Origin: Nymphaea colorata | Taxonomy: Eukaryota > Streptophyta > Magnoliopsida > Nymphaeales > Nymphaeaceae | Assembly: GCF_008831285.2 (NCBI RefSeq) | Contig: NC_045146.1 | Span: forward strand, 17,561,289-17,625,288 | Direction: 5' to 3' | Length of the DNA: 64,000 bases | In this document: piece by piece, positions 22,201 through 34,290 of the stretch | How positions within the stretch are numbered: the first letter of the stretch is position 1 | Layout of the letters: every line of letters starts with the position of its first letter | Notes under the pieces: generated by a model | Database searches by the model: none | Told to the model about the DNA's origin: nothing | Seen by the model: the letters and a program-made list of their open reading frames with translations, nothing else | Translations under genes and position numbers: made by a program

Positions 22201-25112
22201 AAAGATAGCCGACTGTGTTATGGTCAATGCGTTAAATGCTTCATACATAAGAAGCCTAATGATATCACGCATGGCCATGTTATATCTTGATACAACATCA
22301 CTGAAGCAGTTAAAGAAGCCAAAATCCATGAAAAGCCGACGAAGCAACATGAACGCATTACAATTGCTTGTGCGATCCAATGGAATTGACGCCACCAGCA
22401 AAAAACCAAAAGAGTGTGAATGAAGCAAAATATCATAGAGACCTTCCGAAATAAAGCGTCTTGATAATGTAAGCACTGAGAAGTCCAGCCTGAAAATACA
22501 CATACTAGATATAAGCAAAAAGGATCTTTTGTAAATTGTAGGTAGTAAACGAAGGGAACCCAACAGAAATTGCAAAAAAAAAAATCAACTTACAGCTATA
22601 CCAAGTATAGTGCTGGTGAAAAATAAATAGAAGAAGTTGCCCAACAGCCTTAAAGCAGTAGCACCATCAATGCTACTGAAATCAAGCTTTGTGACTGCGT
22701 TGAAGAGCACAATCGATGTCGCATCATTCACTACTCCTTCCCCAAATACAAGGCTGTAAAGCAAGGGTGTTTCGTCTTGGTTAAGAACCTACGACAAATT
22801 AGAGGTTAAAAACTTAGAAGCATAAACCTTCATTCAGAAGTAAAATCTTCTTTTTCTAGCCTGATTCTAGATATACCTGTAAAGTACAAACAGAGTCTGT
22901 GGCTGAGAATATGGCGCCTATGGCTGAGGAAACAAATTAAAAAGCGAAGAAATAAGCACTACACAGGATATTAAAATCATAACTCCCAAAAAACAAACTG
23001 TACCTACCTAAATAATCCCTTGATGTCAATGTTGTTGTAACAATCATTCTGAATAGGAAGTAGGAACCTGAAATACATTCAAGAAAAATTAAGCTTTGTT
23101 TCATGCTTCACAATATCATACTAATATAAGAGGCATGACAGGCCCGTGCACAAAGTCGAAGTCACATACAAAACTTCTGAATAAGGGGTCGTCAAGACTC
23201 ACCAATTGTTATTATGCAAAACGAAATAAATGTGCCAATTGCTCCAAACATCAATATTGTCAAAAAATTGCGAAAAAATTGCTTTTTCTTGACCTGAAAG
23301 CTGCATAACATTTGAAATAGAAAGAGAAAAAAAAATCAAGAAGTTAGGCATTTATAAGCAGCTAAGACTATAAGGCTTAAAGTTTGGATTTGAAATCAGC
23401 TGAGATGCTGCCAATTTGCAGAAACAATATGTAGGGTTTAGGACAAGGAGACCTAAAATATCACATGGACGTGTTGGATAACAAAACTCGACCTCCAACA
23501 GACAAAAATTACAGTGTGCTATTCTGGAGCAGAAAAAATCGAGGTATGCCCCGCCGCTGGGAAGTGGTGAAAGGTTAAAAGATCTTACCCTGCATTGAAA
23601 ATTATTGGAGGAAGGAGATATATAAAGAATAGCTCCTCACTGAAGACAAGAATATGGGAACTCTTTCCTCTTTTAACCACCAAGACTACTACTCCAGCCA
23701 GTAAACCCTACATCACATACATAAGAACGTTACACTAACAGCATGTACTAAATCAAAGCATGTGGTCACTCGATCAAGACCGAACTTTGTAGGCCGACTA
23801 ACAGAAGACAATTCAACAATAATTTAGTTAAATAAACGAACAATTTATGTTGCAATCCATACCTCATGTTTCCCTGTGGGCATGCGCGCGACATGGGTTT
23901 CTTAGAATGCATAAATTTATAACCCTTACCACAGCATTAAACGTCTTCAAATACATATACGTTAATTCAAGCAAAATAAATTGTTATTTAATAGTTTGCA
24001 AATCCAAAAATTTCAAGCCAAATATTTTGTAAGTTCTACATAATCCATTGTAATTAACAATATAAAAATGGGAGCCTTACTAAAGAATAGCTTGCATCTG
24101 GATCTGATCCAGATCTGGACCATGAAGTACCTGGCATGCTGTATCCGTGTCTTTGAATTGCTGCATCGACACAGATACGTATCCGAACATGACTTAGTTT
24201 ATATCTTAATTATACCAAGCTTCTTTCGCTGCTAAATTCTATATATCTTAAGCTAGACCAGAATTTTTCGGTTTACAATTTTCTTTAACCATGTGTACGG
24301 CTGGCCATTTTGTCTTCAACACACTAACATTTAAAGAAAAGATATATTGTCAGAAGTCCTTTTGATTTTCAAGATTCAAACGCTAGTTATCCCTTGAAAC
24401 TTGATCAATTTTCATGGATCAATTCTACAAATGCATTCACTGTTTACACCCAAAAGGGAACAATTTGCTAATATATATGCAGTTTTTACATGTTCATGCA
24501 CGAATCTAGACATAAATTTGCATATTCACACTTATTGTCTGCATCTCAACATAAAATAGCCATGAATCAGAGGAAAAAAATGGCATTTAATTTGAATATC
24601 TCGATCAGGCCTAACTTAAGCTGCGTTCATCCGTTTGACCTACTGAATTAATTCCGCTGTTTTCAAATTTATGAATGTAATATGCAAGGAAATCGAGAAG
24701 GACTTCATCAGACCTCCAGTCCACGAGATCTGGAGCACCAAAAATCATCGAAACAATGAAGAATTTTAGAATAAACATCCGCAAACAAATCAAATCGGCA
24801 TTCAAGAAGTGCTGAATTATCATATAAGACAAGAGACAATCACACGATACGATTAAAAGAAACACCAGAACGGAAGCGCTACCCCGAACACGCTCAGCAG
24901 AAAAGCCTAATCAAGACCGGGACTTGCGTGATCCAGCAACGATCATCAGCAGCCCAGAAAGAAGGATTGGCGTAAGATCTTACGATGATGAGGGCATTGA
25001 TGGACTCATTCATCCACCGGTTCTCCCGAAGGAGATGGCCGACGATGATGCAGGCGCAGAGGAGGGAGAAGAAGAGGGTCAGCGCGACGATCGTGCTTGC
25101 CTCCAAAGCCAT
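19227..25112 (-). CDS. Vacuolar-type Na+(K+)/H+ antiporter, NHX1-4 class (14 exons, 527 aa)
   Basis: Exons, 5' to 3' on the minus strand: 25112-24984, 23707-23589, 23300-23203, 23067-23008, 22923-22877, 22788-22594, 22489-22443, 21880-21814, 21719-21619, 20962-20861, 20207-20069, 19990-19928, 19839-19756, 19559-19227. The product is a CPA1 membrane protein that exchanges lumenal H+ for Na+ or K+, normally at the tonoplast. Visible features are the amiloride-binding motif LFFIYLLPPI (69-78), the ATDSVC block with D145, the active-site pair N172-D173 in FGEGVVNDATS, FIFLYVGMDALD, and WWAGLMRGAV. The cytosolic or lumenal tail ends YFWRKFDDGYMRPLFGGRGFVPFVPGSP. The start MALEASTIVAL gives an N-terminus about 10-20 residues shorter than the Arabidopsis vacuolar proteins; a missed upstream exon is possible. 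The gene end is tandemly duplicated. All introns are GT-AG. Confidence 0.95.
20270..20465 (-). mobile_element. tRNA-derived SINE-like copy S1
   Basis: Read on the minus strand, a pol III A-box-like TGGCATGGTGG (20454-20444) is followed about 48 bases on by a B-box-like GTTCGAATTCC (20406-20396) and a non-tRNA body reaching toward 20270. The head TGCTAGGCAGGCAGTC is shared with the neighbouring copy S2. Outer limits are approximate, and no clear target duplication was found. Confidence 0.55.
20481..20579 (-). mobile_element. SINE-like copy S2 (short) with target duplication
   Basis: On the minus strand it begins GTCGAACCCAAGGGG, has a consensus A box TGGCGTAGTGG (20562-20552) and the head TGCTAGGAGGCAGTCTGG, and ends in a short A-run. 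AATAGATC flanks it on both sides (20580-20587 and 20473-20480), which looks like an 8-bp target duplication. It lacks a good B box, so it is probably an internally deleted copy. Confidence 0.55.
23708..24983 (-). other. NHX intron 1
   Basis: A 1.28 kb AT-rich GT-AG intron directly after ESINALII. No other gene or clear repeat was found; the minus-strand open frame at 24611-24865 resembles nothing known. Confidence 0.75.
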
Positions 25113-28044
25113 CCCGACCCGGAGAGCGATGTTGAGATCGGATCTGATTCCGATCAGAGAAGAAGACCGACCGCAGGACGCCGAGATGCAGAGAGGCAGT
25201 GGAAGAAATCACTGTGGTAAATTCTTGCATTTAATTCCCAGGGATTTCTTGTGTGAAGAAGAGAGCGAGAGAGAGAGAGGAGGAGGGAGCGAGAAAGAAT
25301 GGTAGTTGGCACGAACGTTTGGTTGGCGGTAAAACTTGGATTTGAAAGTGGACCCTCTTCCCAGTGGATCGAACCCGGACAAGGACCCGAACCCGAACCC
25401 CAATTCGAAGAATCATGTCCATGTCCATCCACGTTGATTTGGCGCCGATGAAGTTTGAAGGACCTGAAGTGGACCTTCCTCCCAGCGGATCCAATCGGAA
25501 CCAGAATCCAAATTCCGAAGTCCCAAATTTCCAGTCAAGTAGAGTTTGTTCTGTAAGAGTATGCACTAAACTGGAACAGACTTGGAGCAACTATACCTAT
25601 GGTTTGAGGTTTAAATCTTGTGGTCATTGTCATATTTGATCAATTTTGGTAGACCATGAAGTTCTAATCTTGTGGTTATTGTCACATTTGATGACAATTG
25701 GTAGTAAGAAACACAACACTGAGGACATATCGTATCGTAATATCACTTATGGCCCAAAACAAAAATAAGATTTTGGAGGTTTATACTGAAGACGGTTTCA
25801 CCTATGGAAAACATTCAAAACTAACAGTGAGTGAGCTCAATGATATTAAGAATCTGCTCTGGTCTTGTCACGGTAGGTAGAATGAGCCGACCACCACAGC
25901 TCAATGAGCTCGATCATGACAGGAGGGCTCGAGCTGTCAATCTTAGTCATGGTAGGTGAACTCAGTTGCTGTGGAATCGGGGGATAAATTGAGGGTTCAA
26001 CCACCCACTACAACAATATGGAGTACCATCGACAGATTGTAGGCTGTCCGGGAAGGGACTGAGCGCTTTTGGGACAGGCAGGTGACGCCCAAAGACTCGA
26101 TCCCAAGTCCTTAGCGGACGGAACACTTCCCCCGCGCCAGTGCGCTACAACCCTTGAGGTGGGGTAACCCATCTTAAAGCGCTGAGATTGAGCGTTTCGG
26201 CAATCGTAACCCTCTTTGAGCAAGATGGCGCACTGCAACATTTTGCATTGAACTGCGACGCTATTATTGCAGCGTTGATGAAGATAGATGAAGGAAAAAA
26301 GTTGAAAGTGGTTGATTCAAAAAGAGGAGCAATGACCTTTGATGCCCCATCCTTTTCCTGTTCTTGCTGATTGAGAAGAACCGCTCCTACCGATGGAATA
26401 ACCATGTGTGTGAGTCGGTGGCAGAAAGCCTTCCCTATCTAGGGTTTTTGTTTTTTGTTTTTGTTTTTTGTTTTTGTGAGATTAGTAACTTGTGGGTACC
26501 GCCCATCATAACTTGGCTTGTTGGAGTCTCTTTTGTGAAATTTCAGATGGAATCTCATATTCGATTTTTCTAATAGAAAGGGGACTTAGGCGAAGGGATA
26601 GAGAAACCATGGAGAAACTGTTGGGTTCTAGGTGAGTTTTGCCTAATTAGAAATCATTTACGAGAATCATTTGTGTTGTTTATGTTATAGATCTTTCCTC
26701 TCGTTGCAATTTTTTTTTGGGTTTTTACCAGTGTTTTGGGTCTCTATGTGCGGCTAGGCATCCATCGTGAGCCTCCCCATTATTAGATCTGTACAGCTTA
26801 CCTTTCTATAGTTTGTACGCAACTCACCCAGAGACCACCATTACCATAAATGAAGGATGAATTGAAGATAAATCTCATCGTTTATTTTGGCTTGGCCTCG
26901 TGGAAATACTTATGGCATTTGAGATTTTGTATTTGTTTTTTGTTTAGGTTGGAGAGAAATTGAATGCATGTATAGGAAATAATTACATCATGTTCATGTA
27001 GGAGGGCTGTTTTATTTTTAATTTTTTAGGCAACAATGATATAGCAGTGAGAGACATCACCGGTATACGCAAATGACCGGTAAAGTGATCATAATCACCG
27101 CTATAGGAAATGAAAACATTGAGTTGGAAATTGGTTCACAACGGCTAAAAACGTTTCCGAATGGTTTTTTGCCATTAAGCTAAATCAACTGGCTTGGTCT
27201 TGATAGGTGGGTTCAACCGCCATAGGATCGATCATGGTAGGTGGGCTTGGTCAGCATGTAGCTGAGGTCAGTGAGCTTTGGTCATCATAGTTTGGCACAA
27301 CAGTCACATAAACAGCAAAGAGCCAAAGTTTGTTTTTTAAGATACATGATTTGCTTTGTATCATATAATACTGTCTTTGCTATACTTCAACTTGTATATT
27401 CGGTTGACACCCTCAACACTCAAAATAAAGACCGACAGTCTATCAACCTACACCTCCAAACTAAACCCCTAACTGACGCAATAGAACCACAGTTAGCGAG
27501 GTTGATCATAGTAGGGGGGCTGAGTTACCCTGAGTTATCTAAATCCAAATTTCAATTGAAACCGAATTTGACCAATTTTGGTTATATGATATTTAATTAA
27601 AAATAAATCGAAACCGGAATCTTGCCAAATATTTATGTATATTGAAATAAGATCCGTTGTTATGTCTTCTTAATATGATATTAATTTTTTTTATATCCGT
27701 AACAAGATGTCTGGAATATCCGGACATATGATTTTTCATAAATGCGAGAAACAGACGGTCCTAAATCTAAATAGAAATGTATATTTTTGTTGAAAAAGTT
27801 CGACAACTCCACACAAACTTGTCCATAATGAATTCTCGTACGCATTCCGATTCACCGGAAACGATACCAAAGTTCGGGGCGATGAAAATTTCCCCAACCG
27901 GCACCCACTGGTCACGTCTGCTTCTCTCTGTTGGTCCATGACGACGCTGGATCCAGCATATTTACGGACTTGGGGTCAACAATCATTACTTTAGGTGCCG
28001 CGGCCATTTCACGCTATGGTTTTGGCTTCTTCCTTTGCCTTCCG
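25113..28044. other. Divergent intergenic region between NHX and glutathione synthetase
   Basis: The two genes are transcribed away from each other. The first 300-500 bases are the NHX leader and promoter (a CT-rich run on the minus strand near 25262-25284). A SINE-like insert lies at 25985-26160, a GTTTTTT-type low-complexity run at 26447-26480, and scattered copies of a TCATGGTAGGTGG motif at about 25867-25970, 27200-27250 and 27505. No gene is seen. The last 150 bases before 28045 are the glutathione synthetase leader. Confidence 0.6.
25985..26160 (-). mobile_element. tRNA-derived SINE-like element S3
   Basis: On the minus strand, an A-box-like TAGCGCACTGG (26147-26137) is followed about 43 bases on by a B-box-like GGGATCGAGTC (26104-26094) and a body of about 100 bases containing GGACAGCCTACAATC. 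This is the layout of a plant tRNA-derived SINE. The 3' limit and target duplication could not be fixed. Confidence 0.5.
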
Positions 28045-31000
28045 ATGGGTCAAATCACTTTCTCCTTATCTCCTTCCTTTTCCTGCACAAAAATCTCTCC
28101 CTCGTTCACGATCGGGCGCCCCGGCCATCGAAAGACTTCCCTTTTCACTTCCAGAACCCAAATCTTGACCACCCATTTGCAGAGAAGCACCAAAACAATC
28201 AGCAGCATGTCTTCATCGTCTTCTTCCTCTTCAATTGCCACACTTAAGAGCGCCAAAACAGATATCCAAGAACGCGTCCAAGATGGAGAAAAGGGCATCT
28301 ATGATTTGCAGGAAATGCCTGCAGAACTCCTCCAGGAGTTGGTCTATGAAGCCTTGGTGTGGAGTTCTCTCCACGGGCTAATAGTTGGACACAAGAGCAT
28401 CGAGGTATTCTTTTTGGTGTTTCATTCTATGGTAGACTTGGAATTCTGGGTATGAACGATTTGGAAGAAAGAATTGCTTTTAGCTACTGTTGATGGATGG
28501 TCGGAAATTTTGATTTTATTTGGGTTGGAAGTACAACTGGATGATCTTCGAGGTCGAACAATTAGTGTTGTTGGTTTTTATGAATTTTGTTTGGACCATG
28601 AATAGAATGCACGCTACACTGCCCTTGGTTTGGAGTTCCATGTGTTCTCTTGACTGGTGAATATTTGGATTAAACTTACTTATAGAAATGCTTTTCGAGT
28701 TTGTTTTTTTAATATCTTTCTGGAATATAGTTGTTTAAGCTTATATGAGTTGTAGAAGAAGATAGTGTCATTGACCGTGTCATAAGGACTAGCGGAATGC
28801 CAGTGGGAATTTGAGAATGAAAGCACTGAAGCGCGTTGGTTGGTGCTTGCTGCGGGCAAATTTTTGGTGTTTCACTGTCCTATACCAGCAATTCAGTTTC
28901 GGTGCTCATTCCACGTCTTTTTTGCGCTTTAGTGGTTTATAGCCTTCAGTTGTACAACCAAGAAAGAACCGTTATAGTTATACGTGCATGTAAAAAATTG
29001 CATAATCTAGAAAGAAGGATTAAAAAAATGGTTGAGTATCTGCAGGCATAGTCTTTAACTTGAACTTGAATCACACAGGGTGCAACCATCAACTTCCCTG
29101 TTTGTCTATGCGGTTTATACACTTGGAGTTGTATGGGCGTGTTCTTATGCTTGTAGTTATTTTTGCCTGCAGAGGTCTGGAACAGTTCCTGGAGTAGGGC
29201 TAGTTCATGCTCCATTCGCCCTTCTACCTACTTCATTTCCGCATGATTACTGGAGACAAGCTTGTGATTTGGCACCCATTTTCAGTGAGCTTGTCGACCG
29301 CGTTAGTCTGGATGGTACTTTTCTGCAAGAATCACTGTCCAGGTTCTTATTCTAATTCTAGACTTGGAAGGGTTGTTACTGGCTTCTAAGGTTAGATTCA
29401 TTTCACAGGCCTTGTCAATGGGAAGTTTCTTGTACTGAAAGAATCTGTTTTTTTTTTATAATGGTTCTTTATCAGTAAAAAAATTGGTGGTTTGTCATCA
29501 TACCATATTTCCCTGATTAGTTCATTTTGACCAGCTAGAAAGAGAAGTATTATTATGCATTGTTCTTGGCCTTCGATAGTAAGTATTTTTATATTTTTAA
29601 CATCATTTGGTGGCATTCAATGCTATTACATTTACAAATTTCCAAACCAGGTTAGTATTTTGATCATTTAAACAAGAAACGAAAGAAAAGGTGCATCCCG
29701 TTGCAGAAGGTATTTCCTGTTAGAAGTGTTTGTATGGTTGCTTTTGCTTTCCATTGGAACCATAATATATGCTTCTTTTAATTGTTTCTCGCACATCCAA
29801 GGCCTAAGCCTAACCTCAACTTATGCTGCCCCTGTCAGACCTAGTTATGTTCACTTTTTACTTATTCTATAGTTGCATGCAGTGTCAATGTTTTACCACA
29901 ATCAGCTTTGAATCTCTGATCTAGGTGGATTATTTGATTATTTATGTCTGCAGAACTAAGAAAGTAGATGCTTTCACCAGCCGTCTGTTAGATATCCATT
30001 CAAAAATGCTGGAAAGCAATAAAAAGGAGGTGAGCATGACGATCAATCTGTGTGGAAGGAAATGAGATTATATGTTGGATAAATGGATCACTCATGCTGT
30101 GTTTTGAGTTCCTACTGATAACAAAATCAGGAGAAGTGACTGTTTTTAATATTTTTGGTACTACAATTCTGATAACAGGAAATACGTCTGGGTTTGCATC
30201 GTTCTGATTATATGCTAGATGCTGAAACTAATGAACTGTTGCAAGTGGAGCTCAACACAATTTCGTCCTCCTTTGCTGGTCTTAGTTGTCTAGTTAGTCA
30301 ACTTCACAGGTTATTATTTCAGCATCATCATGATATTGAAGTTTTTCCATATTGCTGCTTGGAGAAGAAAAATTGCTATTTCTTTAATGATTATCTTGTT
30401 ATGATCTCTGGCCTTCTTTATATGTAGCATCATCTGATGTTTAAAAAATTAAAACCTGGAGTTAATACCTTTTTTATGCATATGAATATCTGTATATGCT
30501 CCTGAAAATATTAACTTCTGGTCGAATTGTAGTCATGATATGTTTCGTGTTCCTTAGCTTTCTTCTTACATGTTAATGGAGGACCCGTTAACTTTTCTTT
30601 ATGGGGAACTTCCAAGATAAATCCTGTACAACTGTTTAAACTTTAAAGGGATTAAAAAAAGAGAGGATCTGTTCTACAGGTTGTGCACCTGGATCCTTAA
30701 GTCCTAAGGTAACAAAGCAATGATACCTTTGTAGTTATAATTCATGCTTTCTTAGATCCCAATTTCCATGTAGCAGCTGGAAGCTTGATACCCGGAAGAA
30801 AGTACTGCAACTCAAAGATAGCAGTATCGTTGAGTTTCAAAAGGAAGCTTCATTTACATTCTTTTTGGCTTTTCAGAGCAGATGTGCTTGATGGTTTGAT
30901 ATTTCCGTATTCAAGCTAGGTCTTTTATAATAGACAAGGGGCATATGTTTACTTATGATTTCTGGAAGCCTCAGAACTGCATCATAGTTCATACTGTTAC

Positions 31001-33355
31001 AGTTTTCATCTACTTTGATGAGAATATGCACTTGAGAACCTCATCTGGCGAGTGTGGAGCTTGGACACTTGTTGTGGTTTTCTACTTGGCACTAGATTTC
31101 TTAACTGAAGGACAAGGCGGCATGAAATCTATGACTACTGTATATTGCTTGCAATTGCTTATTTTAAAAGAAAAAATTCAATGAAAGTATGACATTCTTT
31201 CTTTTATTCAATTACCTCTGGGTAGTTACCTCAGGGTAATGCTTGAATGAGTTAACAGTCTTTGTTGGCTTACAAATGCAAGTAGCATATGAATACCACT
31301 TGAACATAAATAAAATCAATCTCCAGGTATTTGCTTAATCATCAGGGAAAGCAACTTGGGTTAGATTCTAGAAGAGTACCTGGGAATACAGCAGTTAATA
31401 GGTTTGCTGATGCTTTAGCTCAAGCCTGGAGTGAGTACAATGACAGCAGGTATTCTAGTTGGAAGCTTGGTTCTTCTATACCGTGCTTTCTGTTTTATGA
31501 AACTTTTTTCTTAATTTCTTATTTGATCTTGCTGTTTCTGCATTTTTTTTTTTTTCAGTGCAGTGATTATGGTTGTTGTGCAAACCGAAGAGCGGAACAT
31601 GTATGACCAGCATTGGCTATGCACTGTTCTGAAGGAAGAATATCCTTAAAATCTTATGTTGAAAATACTCTAGTGCCACCTTCCTTCTAAAAACTACACT
31701 TGGTTTGTCATGCCTTAGCTTTGAAAAACACATAATGTTGTGACCGTCAGGAAAACATTGAGACAGATAGATGCAGAAGGAGAGCTTTTACCTGATGGAT
31801 CTCTTCAAGTGTATGACACTATCTTTTCGATTGTCATTCTTTTTCAGCCTTGACTATATTTTTTTAAGCATAGCATGCTTCTTGGCAAGGTTTACAAATA
31901 AATTTATCACATTATACTTGCAAATTGAACTTCTGGATATTGACCTTTTATGCATGCAGTGACCACCAAAGAATTGCAGTTGTTTACTTTAGAGCCGGGT
32001 ATTCTCCTAATGACTATCCTTCTGAATCAGTAAGTGATTTATGCTTTGTTCAAGTCATGCCCAAGAGCCAGCATTCATTCTCTTGGTGAAAGAATATGTT
32101 CCCGTCTAATTTCACTGTTACTTGTTTTGCATTAACATGTACTTGGTAGGAATGGAGAGCAAGACTGCTGATAGAGCAATCCCGTGCCATCAAGTGCCCA
32201 TCCATTTCATATCATTTGGTTGGCACAAAGAAGATCCAGCAAGAGCTAGCGAAGCCTAATGTCCTGGAACGGTTGGTTAACTCTTTTCAGATGCTAGTCA
32301 ACGTTTAGATTGTTTTCATTCTTTTAACTGCAGTGGCTTCATGAAATTGGATGTCAATCAAATATTCTAGTAAATAAACCTGGTTTTCTGCAATGGCATT
32401 GATTTGGGAGGTAGTGGTGGTAGTTTCACCTAATCTGCTTGCAAGAATCTCAATTTTCTGCAGCAGGAGGAAACTATGGGAAAAAATGGCAGATTAAGTC
32501 TGTGTTCCTTTCATATTCTGGGAGATTATTGCCTCAACGTGATTGTTATTTGTTGCATTTCAGGTTCCTGGATAACAAAGATGACCTCTTAAAACTGCGA
32601 AAATGCTTCGCAGGTTTGTGGAGTTTGGATGATCAAAATGTTGTTGAAGATGCCATTGCTAGACCAGAACTCTATGTTCTTAAGCCTCAAAGAGAAGGAG
32701 GAGGTAAGGTTTTGTGACACGGGAGGAATTTGGCTTATTAAAACACACCATAAATTCCTTTCTGTTGTCTAACCTGGCGTCAAAACATCAGGGAACAACA
32801 TATATGGTGACGCAGTAAAAGAAAAATTGGTTGAACTGCAGAAGGGTGGAAATGAAGGGCCTGCTGCTTACATTCTCATGCAAAGAATTTTTCCTAGAAG
32901 TTTCATGTCATTTTTAGTTCGAGATGGTGTCTGTCATCAAGCTCCAGCAGTATCAGAGCTTGGGATATTTGGTGCTTATTTGAGGTTTGGTTTCCTTCTT
33001 TCAAATTTCAACATCTTTCTACCTCCATTCTTTTGCATACACATGTATGTAGTCATGTTTCTCCATGTTAACTGCATATGCACAGATGCTTATTTTGGCA
33101 TCAGCTCACCTATAAATACTTAACAGATAGGAGCACATGCTACATGAGTAGGTACAAGCACGTTTTATATATCACAAGATTCATAACCTGCATGATTTTT
33201 CCGTAAACAAATCTTCTGTGGGGGTGTGCAGGAAGGGAGAGAAGGTAATTCTGAATGATCATTGTGGTTACCTGATGCGGACAAAGGTCTCCTCATCAGA
33301 TGAAGGCGGAGTAGCGGCTGGTTTTGCTGTCCTTGACAGTATCTACTTAACTTGA
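28045..33355 (+). CDS. GSH2: Glutathione synthetase, plastid-targeted form (12 exons, 556 aa)
   Basis: Exons: 28045-28404, 29173-29342, 29954-30029, 30179-30309, 31327-31449, 31559-31639, 31730-31810, 31960-32029, 32150-32271, 32564-32703, 32792-32984, 33232-33355. It joins gamma-glutamylcysteine and glycine with ATP to make glutathione. Conserved blocks are [14 protein letters not shown], the [11 protein letters not shown] segment, [41 protein letters not shown], the ATP-grasp glycine loop [13 protein letters not shown], and the end [17 protein letters not shown]. The first ATG (28045) gives a Ser/Thr/Arg-rich plastid transit peptide of about 50-60 residues. A second in-frame ATG at 28207 (MSSSSSSSS) would give a cytosolic form, as is known for the Arabidopsis enzyme. 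Intron 6 is of the AT-AC type. The ATG at 28015 is out of frame. Confidence 0.96.
28207..28209 (+). promoter_or_regulatory. GSH2: Alternative in-frame start codon of glutathione synthetase
   Basis: This ATG, 54 codons after the first, begins a serine run and lies before the first conserved segment. Initiation here would remove the transit peptide and leave a cytosolic enzyme. In Arabidopsis, GSH2 is dual-targeted through long and short transcripts, so the same arrangement is likely here; the sequence alone does not prove use. Confidence 0.5.
28405..29172 (+). other. Glutathione synthetase intron 1
   Basis: A 768-base T-rich GT-AG intron. Nothing else was recognised in it. Confidence 0.75.
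30310..31326 (+). other. Glutathione synthetase intron 4
   Basis: A 1,017-base AT-rich GT-AG intron. No repeat boundaries or gene were found. Confidence 0.7.
31640..31729 (+). other. AT-AC (U12-type) intron in glutathione synthetase (intron 6)
   Basis: The intron starts ATATCCTT, the exact U12-type AT-AC donor consensus, and ends AAAAAC. A branch-site-like TGCCTTAGC (31711-31719) lies about 10-12 bases before the end, the usual U12 spacing. Joining 31639 to 31730 gives [14 protein letters not shown], which matches the family's EKHNIVVIRKTL. No GT-AG choice in the region keeps frame and these residues. It is only 90 bases long. Correct processing needs the minor spliceosome. Confidence 0.9.
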
Positions 33356-33642
33356 TGGTGGTGCCGAGGGCTTTGTTAAAAATTTTTATCGGTGGAGTGC
33401 AGCTGCCTGCCTCTGCTTGATCTTGGTTCTTTTTGGGTCCAAAGTGCCCGCATGCTTTCTTGATTGAAACTGTGTAGCATATTTTGCTCATTTTTACTGA
33501 ATGCTGTTAAGCTATTTGGATGCATGGCTGGCAGGACCAGTCGCTGGGGGGTGCTGAGTGTAATTTGACACGGCTGAGGGTGTTTGTGCTGTGTCAGCTA
33601 ACATCCTTCTATTGTTTGGCATCTTAAACATGCGCTCCTTGT

Positions 33643-33678
<36 letters not shown>
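33643..33678. repeat. (CT)n microsatellite
   Basis: An uninterrupted CT dinucleotide run of about 18 units, roughly 290 bases past the glutathione synthetase stop. Confidence 0.9.
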
Positions 33679-33682
<4 letters not shown>

Positions 33683-33989
33683 CTGGTTCAAAATCACCAG
33701 CCAAACATGAAACAAAATGGGTGTCTGGCCTTCGTGATAAGGAAAACATTATGCTGTTGAAATACCTACTGTTGTAACACATGGTCCGATAGCACTTTAT
33801 TCTTATTCAATAGCATAATATAATTATGGGTGTTGTTTTTAGATCCAATAATCGAACATTGAATATAATTACATTTTGTACCACAATTCTTGAAGACAAA
33901 AAACATAACATTTTTTAAACATGTTCTTCAAAAATACAATGTTCCCCTTATCTAATGTCTTTTTATGGCACATGTCCCGAGTAAGTAAT

Positions 33990-34290
33990 TCCCAACAACT
34001 AGGTATATGTTTACATGTATCACATTGTAACATAATTTAGTAATACAATGTACATATATATAAATACATAGTATATACATATATATTACTATAATATACT
34101 TATATTTTATGTAATATATACATATATCATAGTGTATCACATATACGTGTATGTTATATACATATCCAATATATATTTGATATTATATGTCAGATATATA
34201 CCATATGATACATACATTATACACATTATATGTACATACTTTATATGTATATATTGTTGTATATACATATAACATATGTATATATAAATA
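33990..34290. repeat. AT-rich TATATACATATAT low-complexity block
   Basis: About 300 bases made almost only of TATATACAT, TATATGTA and related words on both strands, with many small palindromes. It is probably an expanded, decayed simple repeat. Confidence 0.7.

Noticed and set aside
27931-28044. Longer N-terminal extension of the glutathione synthetase frame
   Set aside because: The frame is open upstream but has no ATG before 28045 that gives a transit-like sequence; the ATG at 28015 is in another frame.
33643-33678. CRISPR-like or other spaced repeat array
   Set aside because: Simple dinucleotide microsatellite; there are no spaced repeats of prokaryotic type anywhere in this plant sequence.
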